Below, in pieces: positions 1 through 8,872 of a DNA stretch of 19,314 bases. Source of the stretch: Thermoanaerobacterium sp. GTDB lineage: Bacteria; Bacillota; Thermoanaerobacteria; Thermoanaerobacterales; Thermoanaerobacteraceae. The notes beneath the pieces were generated by a model. That model worked only from the letters and a program-made list of their open reading frames with translations, did not search any database and was not told the DNA's origin. The stretch spans positions 1 to 19,314 of the forward strand of contig JASBVU010000002.1 in assembly GCA_029960905.1 (NCBI GenBank). Direction: 5' to 3'. The translations under genes were made by a program, and so were the position numbers. Each line of letters opens with the position of its first letter. The first letter of the stretch is position 1.

Positions 1-375
1 TGATGTGCCAACTATCAAAAATACAAGTCTTAGACCCATGAATAAAGCTAATCTTACTCCATTTGAAGTTATTTTAAGCGGGCCTATTGACGCAAGGTAT
101 GTTCCACCAGGAGTAAAAAATACATTCAATCCAACAGTCAATATTAAAATCACTAGAATTGGTTTTAGCCCTTTAAAGACATAACTTAACGGTATTTTCG
201 AAACATACACACTTCCCAGCAAAAACAATAGAATAAAAACATAGCCAGAAAACTTTGTGATTATAAATAGCGAAATAATAAATACTACAGATAATATTAT
301 CTTTACTCTGGGATCTAAACGGTGTATAAATGTATTACCAGGTATATATTGACCGATAGTTATATTCTTAAGCAT
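1..375 (-). CDS. ecfT: EcfT, transmembrane subunit of an ECF transporter (5' part only)
   Basis: This is the N-terminal 125 residues of the membrane coupling subunit of an energy-coupling factor transporter; the gene runs off the left edge of the window. EcfT joins the two ATPases to exchangeable substrate-binding S components for vitamins or metal ions. The ATG is at 375 and no stop occurs to base 1. The start has the family signature: [16 protein letters not shown] at residues 8-23. Hydrophobic segments follow at about residues 25-40, 42-58, 70-87 and 107-125. The C-terminal Ala-Arg coupling motifs lie outside the window. The start overlaps the ecfA2 stop by 8 bases, which implies translational coupling. 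The substrate cannot be told from this subunit. Confidence 0.93.
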   Translation of the reverse strand, partial: MLKNITIGQYIPGNTFIHRLDPRVKIILSVVFIISLFIITKFSGYVFILLFLLGSVYVSKIPLSYVFKGLKPILVILILTVGLNVFFTPGGTYLASIGPLKITSNGVRLALFMGLRLVFLIVGTS

Positions 376-1225
376 TATCAACACCCCTAAGGTACTCCAA
401 TATATATTTCTTGGCTTCATCTACTGTCAAAATATCATCAGGAAGCTCTATTCCGTTTTTTCTTAATTCCCTTACAAGATAAGTAATTTGCGGCACACCA
501 AGGCCTATTTGCTCAAGTTTTTCAACATTTTTAAAAACTTCTCTAGGAGTACCTATCAATGAAACTTTGCCATCATGCATCACGATGATTTTATTCACCA
601 ATTTCGCTATATCTTCCATACTATGTGAAACAAGTATCGTAGTCATTTTGTACCTTTGATGAATCTGCTTTATTTGATACAGAATTTCATCGCGACCTTT
701 TGGGTCAAGCCCTGCAGTTGGCTCATCTAATATTAAAATCTTTGGCATCATGGACAATACTCCAGCAATGGCTACCCTTCTTCTTTCCCCTCCTGACAAT
801 TCAAACGGAGACATATCTTTTATTTTTATATCGAGTCCTACTATCTTCATAGCATCATATACCCTTTTTTCTATTTCATCATCTGAAAGGCCCAAATTCG
901 ACGGTCCAAAAGCAATATCTCTGTATATTGTCTCCTCAAAAAGCTGGTGTTCAGGGTATTGAAATACTATACCTACTTCTTTTCTGATTTCTTTCAAATC
1001 TTTTTTTGCTGTTATGTCAATACCATTTACAATAATCCTGCCTGACGTTGGTTTTAAAAGACCATTCAAGTGCTGAATGAGGGTAGATTTACCAGAACCG
1101 GTATGTCCTATTATTCCAACAAATTCATTGTCTTCGATTGTAAAACTCACATCTTTTAGCGCAACAGATTCAAACGGTGTACCTTCATTGTACACGAAAG
1201 AAATATTTTCTACTTGTATTGACAT
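368..1225 (-). CDS. ecfA2: EcfA2, energy-coupling factor transporter ATPase
   Basis: A 285-residue ABC-type ATPase, one half of the EcfA1/EcfA2 heterodimer that drives ECF transporters on the cytoplasmic side of the membrane. Visible motifs are Walker A (GHTGSGKST, 40-48), Q-loop Gln89, the LSGGE signature (143-147), Walker B with catalytic Glu (ILILDEPT, 164-171) and the switch His201. The Q-loop reads FQYPEHQLF, where EcfA1 has FQNPDNQLV, which supports the A2 assignment. Its length is normal for the family. The ATG lies inside the end of ecfA1 (16-base overlap) and its stop overlaps the ecfT start, so the three subunits are probably made in step. All nucleotide-binding residues are present. 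Confidence 0.96.
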   Translation of the reverse strand: MSIQVENISFVYNEGTPFESVALKDVSFTIEDNEFVGIIGHTGSGKSTLIQHLNGLLKPTSGRIIVNGIDITAKKDLKEIRKEVGIVFQYPEHQLFEETIYRDIAFGPSNLGLSDDEIEKRVYDAMKIVGLDIKIKDMSPFELSGGERRRVAIAGVLSMMPKILILDEPTAGLDPKGRDEILYQIKQIHQRYKMTTILVSHSMEDIAKLVNKIIVMHDGKVSLIGTPREVFKNVEKLEQIGLGVPQITYLVRELRKNGIELPDDILTVDEAKKYILEYLRGVDNA

Positions 1226-2055
1226 ATAAACCTCACCATCTCATCTACGGTTAATATTTCTGTAGGAATATCTATACCCTCTTGTTTTAACTTGTAGGCT
1301 AGCTCTGTAACTTGAGGAACATCGAGACCTAAATCTTTAAGCATTTTTACTTCTTTAAATACATCTTTAGGTGTTCCATCTAATGCAATATTACCATTGT
1401 CCATCACAATTACCCTGTCGGCAAGAACCGCTTCTTCCATAAAATGCGTAATCAATATGATGGTGATTCCATTTTCTTTGTTAAGCTTTTGTATAGTCTT
1501 TATGACTTCTTTTCTGCCTTTGGGATCTAACATAGCCGTAGGTTCATCTAATATTATACATTGTGGCCTCATTGCTATGACTCCTGCAATGGCTATTCTC
1601 TGTTTTTGACCTCCTGAAAGCATGTGCGGTGCAAACTCTCTATATTTATACATATCAACTGCGTTTAATGCAAAATCCACTCTTTCGCGAATTTCTTCTG
1701 GATCTATCCCAAGATTTTCAGGTCCAAAAGCCACATCCTCTTCAACAATCGTTGCTACTAGCTGATTATCTGGATTTTGAAATACCATACCTGCTGTCTG
1801 TCTTATGTCCCATAAATGTGATGTGTCTTTTGTGTTCATTCCATTGACGTATACATCGCCTTCTGTTGGAATCAAAAGCGCATTAAAATGTTTTGCAAGC
1901 GTTGATTTCCCTGATCCATTGTGACCAATGATTGCAACAAACTTTCCTTCATCAATATCTATATTCAAGCCATCCAATACTATCTTTTTGCTGTTTTCGT
2001 CACTTCCAGCTTCATAAACGAATGTAAGGTCTTTCGCCATAATTATTTTTTTCAA
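1210..2055 (-). CDS. ecfA1: EcfA1, energy-coupling factor transporter ATPase
   Basis: The other ABC ATPase of the ECF module, 281 residues from the chosen start. Numbered from that start, motifs are Walker A (GHNGSGKST, 44-52), Q-loop Gln93 in FQNPDNQLV, the LSGGQ signature (146-150), Walker B IILDEPT (167-173) and switch His204. I chose the TTG at 2055 because an AAGGTGG-like ribosome binding site lies just upstream and the length matches the usual 281 or so. A longer reading from a TTG at 2079 (289 residues) and a shorter one from the ATG at 2040 are possible. It is the first gene after the rplQ hairpin and overlaps ecfA2 by 16 bases. Confidence 0.94.
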   Translation of the reverse strand: MKKIIMAKDLTFVYEAGSDENSKKIVLDGLNIDIDEGKFVAIIGHNGSGKSTLAKHFNALLIPTEGDVYVNGMNTKDTSHLWDIRQTAGMVFQNPDNQLVATIVEEDVAFGPENLGIDPEEIRERVDFALNAVDMYKYREFAPHMLSGGQKQRIAIAGVIAMRPQCIILDEPTAMLDPKGRKEVIKTIQKLNKENGITIILITHFMEEAVLADRVIVMDNGNIALDGTPKDVFKEVKMLKDLGLDVPQVTELAYKLKQEGIDIPTEILTVDEMVRFICQYK

Positions 2056-2090
2056 ATGACCACCTTCTTTAAAGACCAATACTAATTGGC

Positions 2091-2134
2091 AAAAACTATT
2101 AAAATAGGAGTTAAGTTTTGTCTAACTTAACCCC
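2091..2134 (-). terminator. Intrinsic-terminator-like hairpin between rplQ and ecfA1
   Basis: On the minus strand GGGGTTAAGTT (2134-2124) pairs with AACTTAACTCC (2117-2107) around a 6-base AGACAA loop. This gives 11 base pairs with one G·U. It is followed by TATTTTAATAGTTTTT (2106-2091), a U-rich but interrupted tail. It starts 8 bases after the rplQ stop. The form fits a rho-independent terminator of moderate strength that would end most ribosomal-operon transcripts while letting some read into the ecf genes. Strength is an inference; the pairing is seen directly. Confidence 0.72.
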
Positions 2135-2142
2135 TTTTGAGC

Positions 2143-2481
2143 CTAAATGAGTTCTAAGATAACCAGCGGAGCCGCATCGCCTCTACGAGGACCAAGTTTC
2201 AATATTCTTGTATACCCGCCATTTCTTTCTGAATATTTTGGAGCAATCTCATCAAATAATTTTTTAACTACTGTTTCATCAGTTAAATATGCCAAAGCTT
2301 GCCTTCTTGAGTGCAAATCGCCCCTTTTTCCAAGAGTAATCATCTTTTCAGCAATGCTTCTTACTTCTTTGGCTCTAGCTTCTGTAGTTTGGATTCTTCC
2401 ATAGTTCAAAAAGCTGGTTGTAAGGTTTCTCAACATAGCTCTTCTTTGGTCATGTGGTCGACCTAATTTTCTGTAACCCAT
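2143..2481 (-). CDS. rplQ: 50S ribosomal protein L17
   Basis: L17, 112 residues, binds 23S rRNA in the large subunit near the exit tunnel. The N-terminus [20 protein letters not shown] and the C-terminal [17 protein letters not shown] are diagnostic for this family. The length is that of the short Firmicutes form, without the acidic tail seen in some bacteria. It follows rpoA by 12 bases, with a GGAGGG ribosome binding site before its ATG, and is the last gene of the alpha cluster. A terminator-like hairpin begins 8 bases past its TAG stop. Confidence 0.98.
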   Translation of the reverse strand: MGYRKLGRPHDQRRAMLRNLTTSFLNYGRIQTTEARAKEVRSIAEKMITLGKRGDLHSRRQALAYLTDETVVKKLFDEIAPKYSERNGGYTRILKLGPRRGDAAPLVILELI

Positions 2482-2493
2482 TATCTGCCCTCC

Positions 2494-3444
2494 TTACTCT
2501 TCACTCTTTTGCAATGATAGTCCTAAAGCTTTCAGCTTCTGTTCGACTTCAACTAATGATTTCTTGCCGAGATTTCTAACTTTCATCATTTCTTCTTCAG
2601 TCTTTTGAACTAAATCTTGGACAGTATTAATTCCTGCTCTTTTAAGGCAGTTATATGACCGTACAGAAAGATCAAGTTCTTCGATCGTCATATCAAGCGG
2701 TTTATCCGTCTTTTTCTCTGACTTTTCAACCAAAACTTCCATATCGTTATAATTGTCCGCAAATGAGGTAAACAAGTTAAAATGATCGATCAATATTTTC
2801 GCAGCTAAACTTATGGCTTCTTTAGGACTTATTGTTCCATTTGTCCATACTTCCATTGTAAGCTTGTCGTAATCTGTAACCTGCCCAACACGTGTATTTT
2901 CTACGTTATAGCTTACTTTTTTGACTGGAGTAAATATGGAGTCAACCGGAATGATACCTATCGGCTGATTCGGTTCTTTATTCTTGTCTGATGGAACATA
3001 CCCTTTGCCTTTGACTAATTCAATCTCCATGTTCAACTTGCCATTCTCACTAAGTGTAGCAATATGAAGATCTGGATTCATTATTTCAACATCGCCATCA
3101 GATATTATATCTCCCGCTGTAACTTCTCCTTTACCTTCTGCTTCAATTCTAACTATCTTTGGTTCGTCTGTATATAATTTCACTGCCAACTCTTTTAAAT
3201 TAAGTATAATCTCAGTAACGTCCTCCTTTACGCCTGGTACTGTAGAAAATTCATGCAGTACACCATCTATTTTTATCGTCTTTGCTGCGGCACCTGGAAG
3301 TGACGATAAAAGCATACGGCGCAAAGAGTTGCCAAGTGTTATTCCATAACCACGCTCAAGTGGTTCAATGACAAACTTAGCATACGTGTCATCATTGGAT
3401 TGCTCCACTATCTCAATTTTTGGTTTTTCTATTTCAATCACCAT
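2494..3444 (-). CDS. rpoA: DNA-directed RNA polymerase subunit alpha
   Basis: RNA polymerase alpha, 316 residues. It dimerises to scaffold the core enzyme and contacts promoter DNA and activators. The N-terminal domain (about 1-235) includes the dimerisation segment [14 protein letters not shown] at 40-53. A charged linker (about 236-252) leads to the C-terminal domain, in which [12 protein letters not shown] (261-272) carries the Arg and Asn that read the UP element, and NLGKKSL (291-297) forms the following helix-hairpin-helix. Length and both domains are normal. The gene lies 41 bases after rpsD, and its AGGAGGGT ribosome binding site can pair with a sequence just after the rpsD stop, described separately. 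Confidence 0.99.
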   Translation of the reverse strand: MVIEIEKPKIEIVEQSNDDTYAKFVIEPLERGYGITLGNSLRRMLLSSLPGAAAKTIKIDGVLHEFSTVPGVKEDVTEIILNLKELAVKLYTDEPKIVRIEAEGKGEVTAGDIISDGDVEIMNPDLHIATLSENGKLNMEIELVKGKGYVPSDKNKEPNQPIGIIPVDSIFTPVKKVSYNVENTRVGQVTDYDKLTMEVWTNGTISPKEAISLAAKILIDHFNLFTSFADNYNDMEVLVEKSEKKTDKPLDMTIEELDLSVRSYNCLKRAGINTVQDLVQKTEEEMMKVRNLGKKSLVEVEQKLKALGLSLQKSEE

Positions 3445-3448
3445 TTAA

Positions 3449-3476
3449 ACCCTCCTTTTTTTAATCTTACGAGGGT
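3449..3476 (-). promoter_or_regulatory. Possible hairpin masking the rpoA ribosome binding site
   Basis: In the rpsD–rpoA gap the minus strand reads ACCCTC (3476-3471), a 16-base A-rich spacer, then GAGGGT (3454-3449). The two arms are perfect 6-base complements, and the second arm is most of the rpoA Shine-Dalgarno sequence. Pairing would lower rpoA translation. The loop is large and the stem short, so at thermophilic growth temperature it may not form unaided. This is a structural possibility only. Confidence 0.35.
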
Positions 3477-3485
3477 AACCGATTA

Positions 3486-4106
3486 TTACCTTGAATACAA
3501 TTCAACAATCAAGTGCTCTTCAATTGGCAAATCTATATGCTCTCTTGTTGGCAGAGATAAAACTTTACCCTCTAATGAATCCCTATTGAAATCTAACCAA
3601 TCAGGTATATTAGTAGAAGCTTCTACATTATTCTTAATGACATCTAATGATTTGCTGCTGTCTTTTACAGATACTACATCGCCAGCTTTTACTAAATATG
3701 AAGGTATATCAACCTTCTTGCCATTAACAAGAATGTGACCGTGTGATACAAATTGCCTTGCTTGTGCTCTAGAAGACGCTATTGATAATCTGTAAACCAC
3801 ATTATCAAGTCTTCTCTCAAGAAGCTGCAAGAGATTATCACCTGTAATGCCCTTCATTCTCTCTGCTTCTTCAAAATACCTCTCAAATTGTCTTTCCAGA
3901 ACTCCATAATACCTTCTTAATTTTTGTTTTTCTCTCAACTGTGTACCATAGTTTGTAAGCTTTTTCTTGTTTTGTCCATGTTGTCCAGGAGCATAGGGTC
4001 TTCTCGCAAAAGGACATTTTTCAGTATAGCATTTATCGCCTTTCAAAAATAATTTCATGCCTTCCCTACGGCACAATTTACATGTAGATTCTGTATACCT
4101 TGCCAT
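3486..4106 (-). CDS. rpsD: 30S ribosomal protein S4 (zinc-binding form)
   Basis: S4, 206 residues from the chosen start, nucleates 30S assembly on the 5' domain of 16S rRNA. The N-terminus keeps four cysteines, C9, C12, C26 and C31 (CKLC, then CYTEKC), the zinc-binding form of the protein. An S4 RNA-binding domain follows, around [20 protein letters not shown]. Two ATGs stand in tandem (4109 and 4106). I chose the second because it puts AGGAGG 7 bases upstream and gives the usual MARY start; the other adds one Met. It lies between rpsK and rpoA, as in B. subtilis-type clusters that keep rpsD in the operon. In E. coli S4 represses this operon, but no matching target is evident here. Confidence 0.97.
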   Translation of the reverse strand: MARYTESTCKLCRREGMKLFLKGDKCYTEKCPFARRPYAPGQHGQNKKKLTNYGTQLREKQKLRRYYGVLERQFERYFEEAERMKGITGDNLLQLLERRLDNVVYRLSIASSRAQARQFVSHGHILVNGKKVDIPSYLVKAGDVVSVKDSSKSLDVIKNNVEASTNIPDWLDFNRDSLEGKVLSLPTREHIDLPIEEHLIVELYSR

Positions 4107-4118
4107 CATTGCACCTCC

Positions 4119-4511
4119 TTATACTCTTCTTCTCTTAGGTGGTCTGCACCCATTATGTGGAATCGGTGTGACATCCTTTATAAGACTTACTTCTAAACCA
4201 GCAGCCTGTAAAGCTCTTATCGCTGCCTCTCTACCTGCACCTGGTCCTTTGACAAATACATCTACAGTCTTAAGTCCATGTTCCATTGCAGCTTTTGCTG
4301 CTGTTTCTGCTGCCATTTGTGCAGCATACGGCGTAGATTTTCTTGAACCTTTAAAACCTAATGTTCCTGCACTTGACCAAGCCAAAGCATTGCCAGCCAT
4401 ATCTGTCAATGTAACTATTGTATTATTAAATGTTGAATGAATGTGTGCTGCTCCACGTTCAACATTTTTGCGTTCACGACGTTTTGCTGTTCTTTTAACT
4501 TTTTTTGCCAT
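4119..4511 (-). CDS. rpsK: 30S ribosomal protein S11
   Basis: S11, 130 residues, sits on the 30S platform and helps shape the E-site mRNA path. The family core [15 protein letters not shown] (about 24-38) and the C-terminal [16 protein letters not shown] are both present, with the usual basic N-terminal tail ([15 protein letters not shown]). The length is normal. It lies 14 bases after rpsM and 12 before rpsD, with GGAGGG upstream of the ATG. Nothing unusual is seen. Confidence 0.98.
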   Translation of the reverse strand: MAKKVKRTAKRRERKNVERGAAHIHSTFNNTIVTLTDMAGNALAWSSAGTLGFKGSRKSTPYAAQMAAETAAKAAMEHGLKTVDVFVKGPGAGREAAIRALQAAGLEVSLIKDVTPIPHNGCRPPKRRRV

Positions 4512-4525
4512 AATTTCCCTCCTTA

Positions 4526-4894
4526 TTATTTCTTCTTCTTAGCGACAGTCTTTTTAGGGCCTTTTCTCGTACGAGCATTTGTCCTTGTCCTTTGACCGCG
4601 CACTGGCAAACCCTTTCTATGCCTTATTCCTCTATAACATCCTATATCAATAAGTCTCTTTATATTTAAAGAAATTTCTCTTCTTAAATCACCTTCGACT
4701 TTATACTCTTTGTCAATTATATCTCTTAATCTTGACACTTCATCCTCTGTGAGATCTTTTACTCTTGTATCTGGATTAACGCCAGCTTTAGCCAATATCT
4801 CATTTGAACGAGAACGTCCTATGCCGTAAATATAAGTCAATCCTATCTCAACGCGTTTTTCTCTAGGTAAATCAATGCCAGCAATTCTTGCCAT
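4526..4894 (-). CDS. rpsM: 30S ribosomal protein S13
   Basis: S13, 122 residues, lies in the 30S head, contacts the P-site tRNA through its C-terminal tail and forms a bridge to L5 in the large subunit. The N-terminus [20 protein letters not shown] is diagnostic. The helical core ends in [16 protein letters not shown] (about 89-104), followed by a very basic tail finishing in KTVAKKKK. The length is normal. It follows rpmJ by 11 bases with an AGGAGGTG ribosome binding site and opens the classic rpsM-rpsK-rpsD-rpoA-rplQ run. Confidence 0.98.
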   Translation of the reverse strand: MARIAGIDLPREKRVEIGLTYIYGIGRSRSNEILAKAGVNPDTRVKDLTEDEVSRLRDIIDKEYKVEGDLRREISLNIKRLIDIGCYRGIRHRKGLPVRGQRTRTNARTRKGPKKTVAKKKK

Positions 4895-4905
4895 CTTTAC
4901 ACCTC

Positions 4906-5031
<126 letters not shown>

Positions 5032-5034
5032 TTA

Positions 5035-5253
5035 TCACTTACCGCGCCATACAATTCTTCCTCTTGTCAAATCATATGGGGATAATTCAAGCGTAACTCT
5101 ATCACCAGGTAGAATCCTGATAAAATTCATTCTAAGTTTACCAGAGATATGTGCTAAAATTCTATGCCCATTATCAAGTTCCACCTGAAACATTGCATTT
5201 GGTAAAGCTTCTATTACTTTACCTTCTACTTCGATAACATCATCCTTTGCCAA
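5035..5253 (-). CDS. infA: Translation initiation factor IF-1
   Basis: IF-1 occupies the ribosomal A site during initiation and aids IF-2 and IF-3. The product is a single OB-fold S1-like domain; [20 protein letters not shown] and the end [12 protein letters not shown] are diagnostic. I chose the TTG at 5253, which gives exactly 72 residues starting [10 protein letters not shown], the standard length and start of this family. An in-frame ATG at 5262 would give 75 residues (MISLAKDD) but lies only 2 bases after the GGAGG, too close for normal initiation, whereas the TTG is 11 bases away, slightly far. The start is therefore uncertain by three codons. Neighbours are the KOW-domain gene upstream and rpmJ downstream. 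Confidence 0.95.
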   Translation of the reverse strand: MAKDDVIEVEGKVIEALPNAMFQVELDNGHRILAHISGKLRMNFIRILPGDRVTLELSPYDLTRGRIVWRGK

Positions 5254-5269
5254 GGATATCATACCCTCC

Positions 5270-5542
5270 TTATTCTTCACACTTAAACTGTTTTAAAGCT
5301 TCAATTATTTCAGCATTTGTAACAGTCTGTCCACCCAATATTTTCTCTCTAATTTTTTCGTCCACTTCATTGTACTTCTGAAGATGAATCAATTTCTTTT
5401 TCTTAGGCTTTTCAATTTTTCTCAACTCGCCATCAGAAATTAGCACATGTTTTTCGTCGGCAACTCCAACAATTATAAAAACTCTATCCTTATCTCTCCC
5501 AGCTTTTGATTTGACTATTCGGCCTATTGAGGTATCATCCAT
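5270..5542 (-). CDS. KOW-domain RNA-binding protein, L14e-like, function unknown
   Basis: A small basic protein of 90 residues from the ATG at 5542. The first half is a KOW-type beta barrel: [20 protein letters not shown] resembles the start of archaeal/eukaryotic L14e and L6e/L27e proteins. The middle is lysine-rich ([13 protein letters not shown]), and the C-terminal part is predicted helical and charged. I chose the ATG because AGAGGTG lies 6 bases upstream; a GTG three codons earlier overlaps that site. It sits between map and infA, a position where Gram-positive clostridia often carry such a gene. RNA or ribosome binding is inferred from the fold and context; no catalytic residues are seen and no specific role is known to me. 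Confidence 0.88.
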   Translation of the reverse strand: MDDTSIGRIVKSKAGRDKDRVFIIVGVADEKHVLISDGELRKIEKPKKKKLIHLQKYNEVDEKIREKILGGQTVTNAEIIEALKQFKCEE

Positions 5543-5554
5543 TAAATTCACCTC

Positions 5555-6301
5555 TTACACTAATGTCAAGATTTCGGGCTCGCCTTTTGTTATGACTATC
5601 GTGTTTTCATAGTGTGCAGACGCACTTCCATCAACTGTTACAACTGTCCAATTATTTTCTTTTATCTTTACATTATACTTTCCTTCGTTGACCATAGGCT
5701 CGATTGCCAGGGTCATCCCATATCTCAGCTTTGGACCCCTTCCAGGCGGACCATAGTTGGGTATCTGAGGATCTTCATGCATTTTCTTGCCTATTCCATG
5801 TCCTACATATTCCCTAACAACCGAGAACCCATTTTTTTCAACGTATGATTGTATAGCATTTGATATATCAGATAATCTGTGCTGTTCAGTTGCCATTTTT
5901 ATGCCTTCGAAAAAACTTTGCTTTGTGACATCTATCAACTTTTGAAGATTATCACTAATTTTTCCGACAGCAAAAGTCCTAGCTGCATCACCATTAAATC
6001 CACGGTAAATTGCACCAGTATCTATACTTATAATATCGCCTTCCTTAAGCTTTCTTAAACCTGGTATTCCGTGAACAACTTCGTCATTAATTGAGGCACA
6101 TATTGTCGCAGGAAATCCATAAAGACCTTTAAAAGCCGGCTGGCAATCCTTGCTTCGGATGTATTCTTCAGCAATTTCATCCAGTTCTTTTGTCGTTATC
6201 CCCGGCTTAATATAGTTTTCCAATAAATTCAGAACTTCTCCTGTGACCTTACCAGCATATCGCATCAAAGCAATTTCACTGTCTGATTTAATGTATATCA
6301 T
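5555..6301 (-). CDS. map: Methionine aminopeptidase, type I
   Basis: Removes the N-terminal methionine from nascent proteins. The protein is 248 residues, with the pita-bread fold and all five metal ligands: Asp94 (SIDTG), Asp105 (NGDAART), His168 (GHGIG), Glu201 (IEPM) and Glu232 (HYENT). His77 in NDEVVHG is the usual substrate-side histidine. There is no N-terminal zinc-finger extension, so it is the short class of type I enzyme. The ATG shares one base with the adk stop (TAATG), a sign of coupled translation. It sits after secY-adk, as in most Firmicutes. Confidence 0.98.
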   Translation of the reverse strand: MIYIKSDSEIALMRYAGKVTGEVLNLLENYIKPGITTKELDEIAEEYIRSKDCQPAFKGLYGFPATICASINDEVVHGIPGLRKLKEGDIISIDTGAIYRGFNGDAARTFAVGKISDNLQKLIDVTKQSFFEGIKMATEQHRLSDISNAIQSYVEKNGFSVVREYVGHGIGKKMHEDPQIPNYGPPGRGPKLRYGMTLAIEPMVNEGKYNVKIKENNWTVVTVDGSASAHYENTIVITKGEPEILTLV

Positions 6302-6951
6302 TAAAATTCGTCTCCTATTAATGCCTGTATCTCCTCATAAACTTCATTAACAGGTTTATTTCCATTGATATTCCGTATCAAGTTTAAATTGCCGTAATAT
6401 TCAACAAGTGGTTTTGTTTCATCTTCATACACTTCTAATCGCTTTAAAACAGAATCGATGTTATCGTCCGTTCTTTGTATCAGTTTTTCACCGCAGTTAT
6501 CACAAATTCCCTCAACTTTAGGCGGTTTTGTGAAAATGTGATATGTGGCACCACAAGATGGACAAACTCTCCTGCCACTTAGCCTTTTCACCAATTCATC
6601 TCTATCAACAACAATATTCAGTACATGATCAATTTTTAGGTTCCTTTCGCCCAAGTATCTATTAAGAGCTTCTGCTTGTGGCACATTTCTTGGATATCCA
6701 TCAAGTAGAAAACCGCCTTTGCAATCTTCTTTTGATAATCTATCTTCGACTATCCTGTTTGTCACATCATCTGGCACCAACAATCCCTTATCAATGTACT
6801 GCTTTGCTAATTTGCCAAGTTCTGTGTTGTTCTTAATGTTGTACCTAAAGATATCGCCAGTTGAAATATGAGGTATTTTATAATCCCTAGTTATGCTTTC
6901 CGCCTGTGTCCCTTTTCCAGCTCCAGGTGGTCCTAACAATATGATTCTCAT
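6301..6951 (-). CDS. adk: Adenylate kinase (long form with zinc lid)
   Basis: Catalyses ATP + AMP to 2 ADP in the cytoplasm. The protein is 216 residues. The P-loop GPPGAGKGTQ is at 7-16, the AMP-binding segment STGDIFR at 30-36, DGYPRN at 84-89, and the LID domain spans about 127-160. The lid carries four cysteines, C130, C133, C150 and C153 (CPSC and CDNC), the structural zinc site typical of Gram-positive enzymes. The lid arginine GRR (126-128) and the later RTDD (160-163) are present. It lies 15 bases after secY and overlaps map by one base. Confidence 0.98.
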   Translation of the reverse strand: MRIILLGPPGAGKGTQAESITRDYKIPHISTGDIFRYNIKNNTELGKLAKQYIDKGLLVPDDVTNRIVEDRLSKEDCKGGFLLDGYPRNVPQAEALNRYLGERNLKIDHVLNIVVDRDELVKRLSGRRVCPSCGATYHIFTKPPKVEGICDNCGEKLIQRTDDNIDSVLKRLEVYEDETKPLVEYYGNLNLIRNINGNKPVNEVYEEIQALIGDEF

Positions 6952-6966
6952 ATATTCTCCCCCTGA

Positions 6967-8223
6967 CTATCTTAAGAATCCCTGGTAGTTACGCATTATG
7001 AGCTGTCCTTCTATCTGCTTCATTGTTTCTAGCGCCACACCAACAGCAATCAGCAATGCCGTACCGCCAAAGTACAATTGTAAACCAGTAGCGTTCATCA
7101 TTATAACAGGAAGCACTGCAACTAATGCTAAGAATATTGATCCCACAAACGTTACTCTGTTCATTACTCTTGTAATAAAATCCGTTGTCGGTTTTCCAGG
7201 TCTAATACCCGGAATAAAACCGCCATATTTTTTCATGTTGTCAGAAATCTCAATAGGATTAAATATTATCGCAGTGTAGAAGTAGGTAAAGAAAATTATA
7301 AGGAGAACATTCAAAATATTATATATCCAACCATTCGTTCCAAGCCATTTTTCTGTAAAAGCGTAAAATGCTGATTTTGGAAAAAACGTAGCTATCTGCT
7401 GGGGAAATTGCAGAAGTGATAGTGCAAATATTAGAGGAATTACACCAGCCATGTTTATTCTTATCGGTATGTGTGTTGATTGTCCTCCATAAACTTTACG
7501 ACCTACTACTCTTTTCGCATATTGGACAGGTATTCTCCTTTGCCCTTCAGACATCAAAATGATTGAGACAACCATCACAAGTATCACGATCAAAAAAGCT
7601 ATTGCACCAAATATATTTGCAGTTCCCGCACCAACGTATTGCACAGTAGTGTATACCATATTTGGTATTCTGGCCAGAATACCAGCGAAGATTATGAGTG
7701 AGCTGCCATTGCCAACACCATTTTCTGTTATTCTCTCACCAAGCCACATCAAGAATGATGTTCCTGCTGTCAATGTCAATACGATAATCGTCAAGTTTAA
7801 GAAATTAGGTTGAATTACAGCACTTCTAAGTCCTATAGTCATACCTATAGCCTGAATTAACGCCAACACAACTGTCATATAGCGTGTGTATTGAGCAATC
7901 TTCTTTCTGCCTTCTTCGCCTTCCTTCGCCATTTGCTCTAATGAAGGTATCGCTATAGTCAATAGCTGCATAATAATTGACGCATTGATGTAAGGAACAA
8001 TGCTCATGGCAAATATTGTGAAATCACGGAATGCACCGCCTGAAATTATATCAAAAAACCCGAAAAGCGTTCCTTGTCCAAGTATGTTTTTGATTTGATT
8101 TGGATCAATACCAGGAACTGGTATATGTGATCCAAGTCTAAAAACCAAAAGCATTAAAACTGTGTATATTATCTTTTTTCTGATGTCTGCAACTTTCCAT
8201 GCATTGACAAGGCTGTTTAGCAT
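6967..8223 (-). CDS. secY: Protein translocase channel subunit SecY
   Basis: SecY, 418 residues, is the membrane channel of the Sec translocon. The N-terminus NAWKVADIRKKIIYTVLML leads into the first of about ten transmembrane helices. The plug region follows (FFDIISGGAFRDFTIFAMSI, about 57-76). Family motifs include LGERITENGVGNGSSLI and the cytosolic loop QRRIPVQYAKR, which contacts SecA and the ribosome. The C-terminus ends EGQLIMRNYQGFLR. The ATG abuts the rplO stop exactly (TAAATG), with AGAGGTGAT as ribosome binding site inside rplO. The length is slightly short but within the family range. Confidence 0.98.
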   Translation of the reverse strand: MLNSLVNAWKVADIRKKIIYTVLMLLVFRLGSHIPVPGIDPNQIKNILGQGTLFGFFDIISGGAFRDFTIFAMSIVPYINASIIMQLLTIAIPSLEQMAKEGEEGRKKIAQYTRYMTVVLALIQAIGMTIGLRSAVIQPNFLNLTIIVLTLTAGTSFLMWLGERITENGVGNGSSLIIFAGILARIPNMVYTTVQYVGAGTANIFGAIAFLIVILVMVVSIILMSEGQRRIPVQYAKRVVGRKVYGGQSTHIPIRINMAGVIPLIFALSLLQFPQQIATFFPKSAFYAFTEKWLGTNGWIYNILNVLLIIFFTYFYTAIIFNPIEISDNMKKYGGFIPGIRPGKPTTDFITRVMNRVTFVGSIFLALVAVLPVIMMNATGLQLYFGGTALLIAVGVALETMKQIEGQLIMRNYQGFLR

Positions 8224-8664
8224 TTATATCACCTCTGCCTTTCCCCCTATTGATTCTATCTTATCTATAGCAGATTTGCTGAACTTGTGTGCTTTTACAG
8301 TTAATTTTTTGCTAAGATCACCCGAGCCCAAAATCTTGACGCCATCTTTAATTTTTTTGATAATTCCTCTCTCGATTAAGAGTTCTGGGGTTACAACAGT
8401 TCCATCTTCAAAATTATCAAGCAGGCTTAAGTTGACAATAGCGTACTCTTTCTTAAATATGTTGGTGAAACCTCTCTTAGGTAAACGCCTTGTTAAAGGC
8501 ATCTGTCCACCCTCAAAGCCCGGTCTAATATTTCCACCACTTCTTGCTTTTTGACCTTTATGTCCGCGTCCCGATGTTTTTCCTAAACCCGAGCCTATAC
8601 CTCTGCCAACTCTTTTTCTTTCCTTTCTTGAACCTTCTGCAGGTTTTAAATCGTGAAGTCTCAA
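8224..8664 (-). CDS. rplO: 50S ribosomal protein L15
   Basis: L15, 146 residues, a late-assembling protein that reaches deep into 23S rRNA. It has the expected long, glycine- and arginine-rich N-terminal extension ([20 protein letters not shown], then the [20 protein letters not shown] stretch). A globular C-terminal domain follows, ending GGKAEVI. The length is normal. It follows rpmD by 12 bases with AGGAGGTGT before its ATG, and its stop directly abuts secY. Confidence 0.98.
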   Translation of the reverse strand: MRLHDLKPAEGSRKERKRVGRGIGSGLGKTSGRGHKGQKARSGGNIRPGFEGGQMPLTRRLPKRGFTNIFKKEYAIVNLSLLDNFEDGTVVTPELLIERGIIKKIKDGVKILGSGDLSKKLTVKAHKFSKSAIDKIESIGGKAEVI

Positions 8665-8676
8665 TGTCTACACCTC

Positions 8677-8862
8677 CTATTCATTTACTTCTTCAACTTT
8701 AACCAGATGTCCAACCTTGTTTATCATTCCTCTTACTTGCGGTATATCATCTAAAACCGAGCTACTGCCTATTTTACCTAATTTTAAAGCTCTAACTGTA
8801 TCTATTTGTGATTTTTGGCGACCTATTGTACTTCTAACTAATGTCACTTTTAATTTTGCCAT
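8677..8862 (-). CDS. rpmD: 50S ribosomal protein L30
   Basis: L30, 61 residues, a small two-helix, three-strand protein of the large subunit. The family pattern is clear: [20 protein letters not shown] at the start, then [20 protein letters not shown], then [12 protein letters not shown] chose the ATG at 8862, which gives the normal length and has AGGAGGA 6 bases before it. An upstream extension in the same frame runs back into rpsE and has no family similarity. It lies 10 bases after rpsE. Confidence 0.97.
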   Translation of the reverse strand: MAKLKVTLVRSTIGRQKSQIDTVRALKLGKIGSSSVLDDIPQVRGMINKVGHLVKVEEVNE

Positions 8863-8872
8863 TTCAATCCTC

